A stretch of 64,000 bases of DNA from Sclerotiophoma versabilis (taxonomy: Eukaryota; Ascomycota; Dothideomycetes; Pleosporales; Didymellaceae): the NCBI GenBank assembly GCA_012274445.1, contig JAAROD010000058.1, positions 930,001 to 994,000 of the forward strand, in the 5' to 3' direction. Shown in pieces: positions 36,539 to 47,506 of the stretch. Below the pieces are notes generated by a model. That model saw only the letters and a list, made by a program, of their open reading frames with translations, searched no databases and was not told the origin of the DNA. The position numbers and the translations under genes were made by a program. Each line of letters opens with the position of its first letter. Position 1 is the first letter of the stretch.

Positions 36539-37728
36539 TCTCGCGGCGGGGGCGGCGGCGCTGCCAGACGCGACGCGCCTGCGGGTGGTGGGCGTGGGTG
36601 CGGCGGGGGTGCGGGCGATGTTCGCTGCTGGGGTCGGGCTGTCGTCGAGGGTCGAGGGCTGCTTGCGCAGGTGGGCCTAGGACGGCTGCTTCATCCACGC
36701 CGGACGCCGCGACGATGTGCGCATGGGGCGGGGCGGGACGAGCGCACAACGAGCGGGGCGGGGCGGGCGGCGGGCAGCGTGCAGCGACGGACAGAGAGGC
36801 ACCTGGCAGGGCAGGCAGGGCGCGGCGGACGCAATCACAAACAGCTGCAAAGACGTCTTCGCAGATGGAGAGTCGCACTTTCGGCGAACGGGCTCCACTC
36901 CAGACGAGACGGACTGCGGATGCTCACCTGTCTCGAGCCTAAATGCGCCACCTGCATCCGGGGGCCCATCACCCATCGACCAGCATCCTCGCTCGCCTCC
37001 CGCCTAGAACAGCAGCCAAAAGAGCCCCTCCACGCTGTCTTGTTCAGCCCCGTCCCCTCACACATGCGCGTCATTGTGCCCGTTCAGACTCACCGGAAGC
37101 AGCTGGACATCAGCTGCCTGCCGTCTATCCCTCTATTCGCAACACCCACCACCGCAGCACCGCACGTTTGGAGCTGCGACGTGCACTCACTCGCTCCCCC
37201 GCTCCGTGCACAGCCATTGTGGCGCCCCCCCCCCCCCGCTATGACCTGCGCCCTCTGCACAGAGGTGACGCATACAAGTGATCTGCGCCGTGTCTCGCAA
37301 GCTCTGGCATGGAAAAGAGACATCGGGTGAGACCGTTACTTGTTGTAGACTTTCTGCTATCCCGTTGCATACGCCGTGAATTTGTCTCAGTATCATATTT
37401 CAGTTGTGACTAACCACGTGTGGAAGCACACATCCAAAACGGCGGCCCGGGCTTTTTGTGGAAACATGACGAAGAAGGCGCTGACACCTAGCGCTTGCAT
37501 ACTCGATTCGATCTTCGTTATCAGCTTCGACCATCGTATTCTCTTTCGCATAGCGCCGTCTTTGCGGGAAACTGCACATTTCGAGAGCCATCGATGAATT
37601 CCTGGTCTAGCTATACTAAGCATCGAACATATTCCTGTCTTGAGCACACATCCAGCATCATCTTACACCCCTATCTTCCCAACAACTTGAGGTTAATCGT
37701 ACAGTGAGTGCTAGTAGAAGCCCACCCG
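36539..37728. promoter_or_regulatory. Adenylate cyclase promoter and leader; NAF1 3' flank
   Basis: About 1.2 kb. The part from 36539 to about 37300 is very GC-rich and pyrimidine-rich and should contain the cyclase promoter and leader. The large plus-strand open frames across it (up to 295 codons) are read through GC-rich sequence and through the first cyclase exon on the opposite strand. They have no recognisable motif. The part below 37728 is the NAF1 3' flank. Confidence 0.55.
37225..37237. repeat. Poly-C tract, 13 C
   Basis: Uninterrupted run of 13 C in the cyclase upstream region. Confidence 0.9.
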
Positions 37729-38293
37729 CTAACCTTGACCGCCACCACCCCCTCCAAGTGCACGCAAGATGTCTTGTAGAGATTGAGCACCGCCTTGAGC
37801 GTTGCCCTGCTGCGAATTTGCGTTCGGTGGTGGTGCAGCGTTCTGCGGAACCTGCCACTGCTGTGGATATCCGTACTGAGCCTGAGATGGAGGTGGTGCT
37901 GGTGCCTGCACCTGCGGTTGCACGTATTGCTGCGGCTGTGGCTGTGGCTGCGCTGGAGCTTGCTGAGCTTGTGCTCCCTGCTGGCTCATAGCACCAACGA
38001 CTTGGAACCACTGTGCCCACGCAGCCCAGTTAGCCTGCTGGTTGGGCTGTGCCGGCGCGGCTGCCTGCTGAGCATACTGTGCAGGATTTGCATAGGATGC
38101 CGTAGCTGCCGGTGGTGGAGCTGGAGGATACGTAGCTGCCGGTGCTGTTGACTGCTGATACTGGTTTGGCCAACCTGTACTGCTGTTGTTTACATAGGAG
38201 TTGGCGTTTGATGGACCAGAAGGTGCAGGAGAAGCGTGCTGCGGCCGTTGCTGCGACTGCGGTTGCGACTGCTGTTGCTGCTGTTGCTGCTGT

Positions 38294-38334
<41 letters not shown>

Positions 38335-40296
38335 CTCTTGTGCCTCGCGTTCTCGCTTCTCCCGCTGTCGCTGCTTTCTGTTCTTGTTCTTGCTCTTTGC
38401 CGGCGGAGAGTGCTGTGGCTGATTGGAATGCTGACGCTCTTGCTGTCGAGCTGGTGATACTGATGTGGCAGAAATGTTGTCTGGTCGTGGCAAACTCATC
38501 TGGCGGTTGTCCTGCTGTTGGTTTTGAGATCGCCCTCTGTCGGCTTGTTTGTTGCCACCGCGTCCACCACGGTCACCACCACCTCTGTCACCCCTTCCAC
38601 CTTGTGCGTCTCCTCTACCTCCTCGACCACCACTGAAGTCCCCACGTCCGCCACCAAAATCGCCGCGACCGCCGAAGTTGCCCCGTCCACGAAAGCCTCG
38701 TCCGCGATCACCCCATCCACCCCGGCCCCGCATCATGCCTCTGCGAACGTGGCTGCGGTCCTCAAGTGGCGCACCTTGTCCAACGATTTCTTCAAAGTGA
38801 CTTGGCCGTGCCAGCGGCTTGTACATGCCCAGGTCTTCGTCCTCATCGTCGCTGTACTTAAGTCCGCCGCCCTGATATTCGGTGGCCGGCGAGAAGTAAG
38901 AGACAGGCTTGCTAATATGACCTCTTGGCCCGGTCGGTATTGGCTTCTGCTCTGGCTCAGGCTCAGGCTCATTCTTTGCTTCTTGCCGGGCCTTCTTCGC
39001 CTGCTTCTGCTGACGCTTGTACTCGGCCTCAGCCTCGTCGTCTGAGAACTCCACTTCGTTGGTCTCTTCATCGTGGAGGTTTGACGCGTCGGTGTGCTTC
39101 TGTTTGCGCAAAGGCTCAGTGAACACAAATGTTGAGTGTGCGTCGACGTAGTAGATGGGCGTGTCTTTGGCGATGCCTAGAGTTGTAATCTCAGCGGAGT
39201 CATTGAAGCCAACAGAATATCTGGGCTCCTCGACACGACCGATCTGTTCAGATATCTTCCCGATAATGGTGAAGTCTCGAAGACATAGTGCAGATCCAGA
39301 CTCGAGCACCTGATAGTCGCCAGAAGTGTTGGCCTTCACCAGCACGAGGTTATCGACGACTGCCTCAACCTTGCCCAGCTCTGTGATCTGTGTCTCGTTT
39401 TCAATCTTGATGTCTGGCTTCTCATATTTTTCATCAAGCTCGTTCAGGGTCTTCACCTTGGCTTTGCCGGAAGCGCCAGCATCGTCGGCGGACTCTGCCA
39501 TCAACAAGCGGACCATCTCCTCCGGATCCATAAGCTCTCCATCGTCTGCCTCGTCATTTGAGCTGTCGTCTGAACTCGACGAGTCCGAAGACGAATCCGA
39601 GGCATCTGAGTCGAGCTGCCACTCGGCGTCCTTGTTTTCCTTGTTGGATTCACCAATACGAAGGAACTCGGCTTTGCTCTCGTCTGCGGTGGGCTCCTGA
39701 GCCTCCTCAGCAGGTGGTGCAGCAGCATCGGGCTGAAGTTTGATCTGCGTGTCGACGACCGGAGCGAAGTCTGTCACGATTGCTTCGGCACCGAGGACGG
39801 GCGATGTAGTGGTAGCAGTGATAGAAGCATCTTGCGCAGGTGTCAGGGACGGAGCATGCAGCTCAGGACGCGACGGCTTACCGTGCTGTGGAGCCTCGTC
39901 CAGGGCCTGCAGCTGATTGGCCACAGGCGGCTCGATTGCGCTCGCATCATGGCTGAAGGCCTCCTCATCTTTGAGCTCGCCTTCGCCATGCACCGCGGTG
40001 TTCATAACAGTGGCTGCGTCGATCTGAGTGGTTGGCTGTGTGACGGTGGTATCGCCCAGGGAGCCCAGTCCTGGCAACGAGAAGCTCGATGGAGCAGGCG
40101 CGGTCGCGGTGAGCGACGCTGAAGGCCCATCATGAGGTGCAGATTGCGCGGCAGGCTTGACAGGCGTAGTGTCGTAGAAATCGTCGTCCAAATCATCGAC
40201 TGGCGAGCCTGGCGCATCAAAGGAGGATACTCCAGTGAAAGGAGCGTCCGCCTCCAGCCGCGCCCTCTTAGCCGGCGGTTCCTGAGAATCAGACAT
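37729..40296 (-). CDS. NAF1: H/ACA snoRNP assembly factor NAF1
   Basis: Single exon of 855 codons from the ATG at 40296 (MSDSQEPPAKRARL). An in-frame ATG at 40422 would add 42 basic residues; the shorter start is preferred because it matches the usual acidic opening. Residues about 290-400 are the Gar1-like beta-barrel: ITELGKVEAVVDNLVLVKAN, then DFTIIGKISEQIGRVEEPRYSV, then APIYYV-like TPIYYVDAHSTFVF. It holds the dyskerin enzyme during box H/ACA RNP maturation and is replaced by Gar1. Before it lies a long acidic Ser-rich stretch (SDASDSSSDSSSSDDSSNDE). After it come a KRQQKQAKKARQE helix, an RGG-rich region (about 512-585), a run of 21 Gln (about 655-676) and a Gln/Pro/Ala-rich tail. It is much longer than yeast Naf1, mostly through the disordered tail. 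Confidence 0.92.
38269..38331 (-). repeat. CAG/CAA repeat coding 21 glutamines in NAF1
   Basis: Twenty-one consecutive glutamine codons, with a regular CAG-CAG-CAA pattern in part, between EKREREAQEK and a Ser/Pro/Gln segment. Confidence 0.95.
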
Positions 40297-40719
40297 GGCT
40301 GGATCCTCTACAGTCTTCTTTGAAAGCACGCGTTGTTCGCTGCTGAGGCAGTTACTGCGGTTTGCACCCGTCTGCTTAATGCGTGCGGTGATATGTTTAG
40401 GTGAGCGTAGAAACGTTGCCATTTTTGACCTGATGCGGATCCACGGCTAGCGGGTCTTGGCAGGAGCCCCCCTTGCTAGCGCCGCATAGGAGATCGCGTC
40501 CGGCGCAGTGACGGCATCCGCGGCCAGCTAGTAGCGGGCAGCTCTTTCACTGCTCAGCAATGTTCTGTACGAGCCATTGAGGTTTGTTGCGCGTATTCAG
40601 GACTTTTATGGTCACTTAGGTACCTAAGATCTCTCATTGTGCTCTCTTAGACTGCATTGGGCCCGTCACTTCTGTTCCGTAGGAGCGTGTAACTGACCAG
40701 TTGTCCCAGATTCGACACG
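40297..40719. promoter_or_regulatory. Divergent promoter, NAF1 / ALG9
   Basis: 423 bp between the two start codons. TAGGTACCTAAG near 40617-40628 is a 10-bp palindrome (TAGGTACCTA) within an AT-rich segment close to ALG9. No other element can be assigned. Confidence 0.55.
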
Positions 40720-42623
40720 ATGCCTCCTCCACCACCGAAACAGGGTGTGTCCAGTGTCCGCAGACCACCTGTGCAAGCTCCAAAGTCGTCCTACGAGCTC
40801 GAGCCTATCATCGCCTTCTACATCTTCGCTGCCGCCAACATTGCAGCTGCTTTCTTCGCACCAATTCAAGACTGCGACGAGGTCTTCAACTACTGGGAGC
40901 CTACACACTATCTAAACCATGGCTATGGATTGCAGACGTGGGAGTATTCTCCGGAATATGCCATCCGAAGCTGGACATATACCGGCATACACTCGCTGGT
41001 CATCAAGCTGGGAATGATGCCACTTCGATTCTTTGGATATGCCAGGTCGAAGACTGCAGAGTTCTACTTCCTGCGTACTTTCCTGGCAGTTGTCTGTGCC
41101 ATATGCCAGACACGCCTTTACTCGGTGATTGCGAGAACTTTCAATCCGCGCGTCGCACTCTTCTTCATCTTTGTGATGGTTTTTAGCCCAGGCATGTACC
41201 ATGCTGCACCAGCTTACTTGCCCTCCAGCTTTGCCATGTATACGGCAATGCTGGGATTCTCTGCCTTTATGAACTGGAACGGTGGCGTCAGAACTGCTCA
41301 AGGGTTGATGTGGTTTGGCATTGGCACGTTACTGGGATGGCCTTTTGCAGGAGCTCTTGTGCTGCCCTTTGTCGCAGAGGAAGTATTCTTGGCAGTTATC
41401 ACCGGTCAAGGTATCGAATGCATCACAAGGCTTGCAGACGGCCTTACCCGGTCGCTCGTCTTTCTGGTAAGACTGATCCGGCCTTTTAAAAGACTTCACT
41501 CACGTCTTGCAGGCACTACAGATGGCCCTTGAGACATTCTTCTACAAAACGATCACCTGTGTGCCATGGAACATTGTCATGTACAATGTGTTTAGCGGTG
41601 GGAGTAGAGGTCCTGATATCTACGGTGTTGAGCCATGGCACTTCTACATCCGCAATCTCGCCCTAAACTTCAACATCTGGTTCTTCTTAGCTTTGGGAGC
41701 ACTGCCCTTGATTCTGATCCAGCATCTGCTGCTACGAAAGTCGGTTTCCAGGCAAACGCTTCTGCGTAGCGTTGTCTTTGTCAGCCCGTTCTATCTCTGG
41801 CTTGGCATCTTTACGCTCCAGCCTCATAAAGAGGAGCGTTTCATGTATCCAGCGTACCCTGCACTGGCGCTGAATGCCGCCATCGCGCTACACATCTTGC
41901 TTGCCAACCTAGGGTCGACCGATCCAAGCCGTCTCGTCAGTAAGATTCCCCCGCAGGTGAAGCTTGCCATTGTCAGTATTCCACTTTTACTGGCCTTCGA
42001 CGTGGGTGTGCTTCGGACTATCGGTACTTTCACCGCATATTCGGCACCCTTGAATGTGTACACGCCTCTTCATCAAACAGGAATCAGCAAGCCTGGTGAT
42101 AACGTGTGCCTTGGCAAGGAGTGGTACCGATTTCCATCATCCTATCTTCTGCCAGATCGTGTTCGGCCCAAGTTCATCAAGAGCGAATTCTCGGGACTAC
42201 TACCTGGCGAGTTCAGTGAGGCAACCGCAGGTGGATTTGGCTTGTTTCCTGGCACCTGGCTCATTCCTTCCGGCATGAACGACGAGAACATCGAAGATCC
42301 GGGCAAATACGTATGTTTCAATGGTGTGATGCATATCAAGTACTGACACATCACAGACAAGCATCGAGCATTGCGAGTTCCTCGTTGACTCTAGCCTCCC
42401 TGGAGTGGCGCCAACAGCCCTTGAACCAGACTATATTGCAGACACAGAGCACTGGGAGAAGCTGAAGTGTGAGCCATTCCTCGATGTCTCACGGACGCAC
42501 ATTGTCAGCCGCCTGCTGTGGGTACCAGACCTCCCATTTGTGCCGGAGCAATTCCGCCGTAAGTGGGGCCAGTATTGTCTGCTGCAACGAAAGGACTTGG
42601 ATGGGATCATAAAAGATGTATGA
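40720..42623 (+). CDS. ALG9: ALG9 alpha-1,2-mannosyltransferase (ER, GT22)
   Basis: Three exons, 40720-41466, 41513-42310 and 42357-42623, encode 603 residues; both introns are 46 nt (GTAAGA and GTATGT donors). After a short proline-rich N-tail, the first membrane span (IIAFYIFAAANIAAAFFAPI) leads to DCDEVFNYWEPTHYL, the conserved luminal catalytic loop of ALG9. Further marks are GLQTWEYSPEYAIRSW and the later loop FLWLGIFTLQPHKEERFMYP-like YLWLGIFTLQPHKEERF, a second GT22 signature. Several membrane spans follow. The enzyme adds the seventh and ninth mannose, from dolichol-phosphate-mannose, to the lipid-linked oligosaccharide in the ER lumen for N-glycosylation. The last exon (EHCEFLVDSSLPG to GIIKDV) is the soluble luminal tail. 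GPI mannosyltransferases of GT22 lack this exact DCDE loop. Confidence 0.95.
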
Positions 42624-43125
42624 TCAAGCTTCAGGAGCGGAATGAGAAACGGATCGTCAACACCTGACCTCATAGGATGAATTGAAAGCATAGCAAGGGC
42701 CGTGACGGACGCACCTGCGGGCTACAGTTAGATCATGGTGACTTGTGATTCCCCTGACCTTCCAGCAAGGAAGGAGAGCTACACGGGCTGCAGAAGTAGG
42801 TTTCTGAGCCTATCGTAGCGATGGTAGCTTCCTAGTATGGACCCACACCACAGTCACGCTAACCAGGCGGGGCAGTGCGGTCCCCTAATAGACAGGCATT
42901 GACGACACTCGGGTGACCCCACAAATCAGGGTGTCAATCAAGAACGTTATCGCTGTGTATACATATACGAAACCACGCGAGATAATAGAAAAATGTCTAT
43001 CATGCGGGCATATAACATGCGCTATTCTCTACTGTGGTCGCAAACGTCTACCACCATCGTTCTTATCGACGCACGCTTTGCGAGATTCATGGCCATCTAA
43101 GCTGTCAAGTTCGAGGTATCGAAGG
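42624..43125. other. Intergenic, between ALG9 and the HODM-like gene
   Basis: 502 bp holding the ALG9 3' flank and the promoter of the next plus-strand gene. A GTGTATACATATACGA element at about 42954-42969 is TATA-like and 160-170 bp upstream of the start codon. The frame of the next gene stays open upstream but without an ATG. Confidence 0.5.
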
Positions 43126-44681
43126 ATGTCTGCCCCGTTAGCTCGAAGTCGAAAGCATACTGGACGCCTTCTCAACGTTGTCCAGCACCGGTGTTACACA
43201 GCATGTGCAAGTCTCCAGACAGCATGGCAAGATAAGAGTCTAAGCCCAAAGCTAATCCTGCATGCTGGACTTGCCATCACGATAATCGTATGGTTAGCAG
43301 TCACACTCACAGTCCGACTGCGTACCCGAAGGCGTCAGCTTATCACGCCTCTAAGTACCCCAAATCTCGAGAAACGCTCACCGTTCAAAGCAACGGAAAG
43401 AAAGCCTGGAGGTAGCCTAACACGTCTTATTTGCTCTTATATTACACATTCAATTCGTTTTCTCAGTTGCTGTACTGACTCTCCCAGTATGGCCAGAATC
43501 CCCCTTCCGCCGTCCAACCGTCACACCCTACCCTTCCTGGTCTTTGACTTCCACCAAACCACTGCCATACCGCCCCTTTCGCTATGGTCCCAAGTATAAT
43601 ATCACCATGGGCCTTCGTACTATGCACTGGGATGACTGGATCGAGCTTGACAACGAGTACCTCAAATATCGCTCCTTAAAGGCCGCCCGCATTGCTGAGC
43701 GTGGGGGGAAATGCTGCAAAACAGCACCTGAGGCATGGGATGCAGCAGTCGAGCTGTTGAAAGAACTATGCGCCTATCTGCCGGAGAGGTATCCAACATT
43801 ATTCCAGCATTTGGATGACAAGAGGGAGGGCGTGAAAAACTTGGCCACTGGTGAAATGATTGATATCGAGGAAAAGGTCGAGGTCGAGAAGGAAGACCCA
43901 ATGCAAGTCTGCGCCCGCCTAGTACAGGATGACTTGGCAATTATGATCGAAGTAAGTGTTTAGGACCACAACCCGTTTTGCATAAGAAAATATCTCTTTT
44001 CTTGATGCTTATTTGCATTCAGCGACCAGATGGCCAATACTACCTCCTTGCTGGTGCAATCCTTCTTGCCGGGTTTTGGCGCCTGGAGGATAAATTTGGC
44101 ATGCCACTGTCCGAAATTCATACCTCAGGTGATGTTCCGCAGTACAAGGAGAAGCTTGAAAAGGGCATGCTCAATATGTTCAGAAGATTGCAGCCAGAGA
44201 AACCGGTGCTGAGAAATAACTATTTCGTTCAGGTGGACGACAATCTGGCTTGGAGTGAGAGTCTGGGAAGCGAGGACGAAGAGGGGATCAACTGGGCGAG
44301 TGCAGGCAAGATCGAGGGCGTCGAGCATGTTCATTTTCGAAGTGAACGGCAAAGCCTGAGAAGGTGCGTCGAGCTTTGCGTACACCATTTGCATGTGCTT
44401 GGATCCGGTTGCTGACGAAATACAGACTGCCGCGCTCTGGAGGCATTGTGTTCACCATTCGGACGTACTTTCATCCAATCACGGAAATTTGTAAGGAGCC
44501 GTATGTCCCGGGCAGACTGGCAAGTGCGATGCGGAGTTGGGGCGATGATGTGAGCCATTATAAGGGGAAGGCGCAATATGCAGATGTGCTGTTACAGTAC
44601 CTTGACAGCATGCACAAGAAGCAGGTAGAGAAGGGACTGGATCTGGAGGAAGAGGATGAGGTCCGAGCGTATCCCTACTAA
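43126..44681 (+). CDS. HODM/DUF3445 family protein with N-terminal membrane anchor
   Basis: Four exons, 43126-43411, 43488-43951, 44023-44363 and 44426-44681, encode 448 residues; introns are 76, 71 and 62 nt. Residues 1-45 are basic, then comes one membrane span (LILHAGLAITIIVWLAVTLTV, about 45-65). The soluble part carries the family blocks: PYRPFRYGPKYNITMGLRTM, DPMQVCARLVQDDLAIMI, RPDGQYYLLAGAILLAGFW, DKFGMPLSEIHTSGDVPQY, RNNYFVQVDDNLAW, and RSERQSLRRLPRSGGIVFTI. The domain is PF11927, related to the alpha subunit of heme-dependent oxidative N-demethylase. Fungal members are often mislabelled as mannosyltransferases. The bacterial enzyme oxidises dimethylamine through heme; the fungal substrate is unknown. 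With the single span the catalytic part would face either the cytosol or a lumen. Confidence 0.9.
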
Positions 44682-44969
44682 AGTCTTCGGTCAAATCCTG
44701 ATCGCTGCTTGCCAGATGATGATGCCATATAAGATTGCTACAATGCTTTAGTGATACCAAAGTCTTGGGACCGTTACAGGCACTTGATGTTGTGATTACT
44801 GCACAGTGAAGGTATAGGCTCACCCTTTACTATGCTACATCTGCGCTGTATTGATATCACGTCTTTTTTGGAGTGGTGTCTCTAGTAACGCTTTGCAAGA
44901 CTGGTGTCGAAAGCTTAGCCGGGAGGCAAGCATACTGTTGGTATGACATGCATGATTTGATGTTTGTAT

Positions 44970-47506
44970 CTATTGGTATGCATGGCCTTCTGTAGGACGC
45001 TCAGCCAAAAGCGAAGTGAACGCGCAGTGTCGCACAACCTGCCCGTCTCTGATTTCTTCCATACCCTCACTCACATCTCCCCACTGCACAGCCTGCAGCC
45101 ACGGCTCTGCCTCGTACCGCTTGACATGGCAGGCCGCACTGATCACCACGCTCATCGACATCTCGCCCAACCCTGTCTTGAGCCGCCGCAACCCAGCTAT
45201 ACAGATCGTAGCCACCATCATGCCGAAATTCACGGAGATCAGCGCTATCATTCCGGCAGCGCTGTACCCCAGCCGGACCATCTGATCTTTAGTGTCGACC
45301 TGTCCGTCTCTCATCCCGTCAAATCGCGCCATGAAAAGGCTCTGAGAACACAGATAATGCAGCGCTGCGCTCGAAGCCATCAGCGGCAAGGCATACCTTG
45401 TTGGCAGTGTGAAGAAGTGACTAGCGCGCTGGTGGCCATAGGGGCGCTCACTGATCCTCAGTCCCTTCTTGGAGACAGTCAGGCGATCGAATTCCTGCGC
45501 AATCAGCAGTTTGCTCCAGATGTTGGTGTAGAAGACGTAGAGAAGCGAGAAGCCCAGCTGCGGAACGTTGGCTGTGAGAATCGTAGGCACGATTACTGAT
45601 GACTTTGGATCGTCACGTCGCAGGCTCGCTAGGGACTGGATGTTGGCTCCGCCCAGGCCGCTGTCGAACGCTGTGCCGCTCGTTTCGCTGATGGCCCAGT
45701 AAAGAGTGCAGCTGAGAATGACTACGTAGGCTGCTGAGATGCCAACCGTAGAGAAGAACTCTGTCGTATTGGCACCTGCCCACCATCGAGGACGGGCGTT
45801 GGTGAAGATCTGCGGGACGTATGGAAAAGTGACCGTCTCTTCGATTTTGGCACCTATCAACCATCGACGCCGAGTTTTGGTGACGGTTTGAGGTATGGAG
45901 GATGTCGGAAACCCGTATTTACGGATCTTGGCCGAGGAAACGAGGCACATATCCTTGGTAATTGGATCGTTCCTTTTGAGGAACGAAGTTACAGCGTCGC
46001 CCAGGGTGCGCAGAAAGTCACCATCCGGATGGGTGAAGACAAGGACTGCAATCGCCAATACTTTTATCGCACTGAAAACGACGACAGAAAGCATGATATA
46101 GGCGTTATACTGCAAGTGGCAAAGTTCTGGTGCAATTCGTGCGAAGCAGTAGTCCACAGGATGACCGTAGACTGTCCAGCTCTCTGTCGTCCAGTTCTTC
46201 GGCTGCACCCATTTCCGTGCGTAGTTCCTACTACAGCGATCGGTCCTCGAATAGTTACTCATCTCCAGCTCATCATGACACACCCAATGAAATGGATCCT
46301 GGTTTGTGTCTTTCTTGTCCTCACTCATTGACCGCTGAGGATAACGCGTCCATAGGATTGGATTATCGGGTTGGACGCTTTTGGAAACTACAAGCACATC
46401 GCTGTAGCTTTGCATAAGCCCTTCAGCAAAGCTCTCGAAGCAGTCTTCATGTGACAGCTTCTGGTAGGCATGTGTTCTGTTGGCTCGTGTATCATCGAGG
46501 AGTTGTTGGTTCGGCACGTCGATTCTTTTATCAGGATCCCGTACGTCATTTAGAAATTGTACGATCTTAGTGTCGTTCTTGACGTCCCAGGAACAATTAT
46601 CGCCGTTGCAATGAACTCGGTCCTGCTTCCAGTGAAGCTGTTCGTTTGAGAAGCGCAGCGCTGGTGAGGAGTTCTCAGGCGTGACCTGGAATGCTGTGTT
46701 GTCTAAGAAATCCTGGCTTACCACGGCGATTGCGTACTGATAGGTCTCTGTGGTAGTAAAGAAGACGGCATTGAAACTGTAATTCAGTCAGTACACGTCT
46801 TACACTATGACTAGATGTCTTACACGAGATGGAGAGGTAGACTTGTTAAAGCTAGCACGCCCCAGATACCTGCATGCCTTCTACTTACGTAGGCTAAGTT
46901 CCTCCAACTTTGCGTTCCTATCTCAAGCCACTTGCCTTTTTTGTGAGCTTTGTCCACCTCTTTCCTCGTCGGCGACGTCGTTCCCTGCATCGCATAGGTC
47001 GAAGCACCCAGAATCAATGTTGAGATGACGTTCAGACCAACCTTGATTCCGGTTTCCATTCTGCCAACCACTCTGCAGTTGGACGTGCGAATTAGACCGA
47101 TACCATTTACGTCGTCGAATTCGAAAAATAGCCAAAGGAAGACGGATACATTGATGAGGAGAGCTGCCAGACTGAACAGAAAAGCACGAAGCAACCCGGC
47201 ACGCCATCCAGCCATGAAGTTGTCGTAGAAGAAGGAAACTATTCGTGTCCCGAATCGCCGATGCTCAAGACTTTCAAGCCGTTCTACCCAGGTCTTACGG
47301 TGAGTGACGGTATAACGAAGATCACCGGAGGCTCCACCCCTGTACTCCGTACTCATGCGTCTAGGTTCAAAGCTACTACTGTAGTGGGTCTCTATGTCGT
47401 TTTTGGTGTCCATCTTGGTTTGCGAGGGGTAGGCTGGTAATATAATATCCTGATCTTCTCCTGGTTCTTGGTGCGGCACGCGTTTGAAGCGTTGCGGTAG
47501 CCGCAT
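44970..47506 (-). CDS. Large fungal membrane protein, DUF6536-like
   Basis: Two exons, 47506-46824 and 46776-44970, encode 829 residues. The 47-nt intron joins LPLHLV-FNAVFFTTTETYQ. The N-terminal 90 residues are soluble and basic near YTVTHRKTW. The first domain has GWRAGLLRAFLFSLAALLIN followed by GLNVISTLILGASTYAMQ, the pattern I associate with DUF6536. It is followed by a large extracytosolic loop with several cysteines and N-glycosylation sites (NSS, NGD, NCS). At least five hydrophobic spans follow in the second half (for example YIMLSVVVFSAIKVLAIAVL, VGISAAYVVILSCTLYWAI, PLMASSAALHYLCSQSLF and MVATICIAGL). Function is unknown for the family. It is convergent with the HODM-like gene, 288 bp apart. 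Confidence 0.82.

Noticed and set aside
35856..36878. 340-codon minus-strand frame over the 5' end of adenylate cyclase
   Set aside because: It reads the cyclase exons out of frame and across its 240-nt intron; the composition (Arg, Pro, Ala, Cys) is that of a shadow frame in GC-rich DNA.
36443..37330. 295-codon plus-strand frame upstream of adenylate cyclase
   Set aside because: Antisense to the first cyclase exon and its GC-rich leader; no motifs and rich in Arg, Ala and Gly as expected from stop-poor GC-rich sequence.
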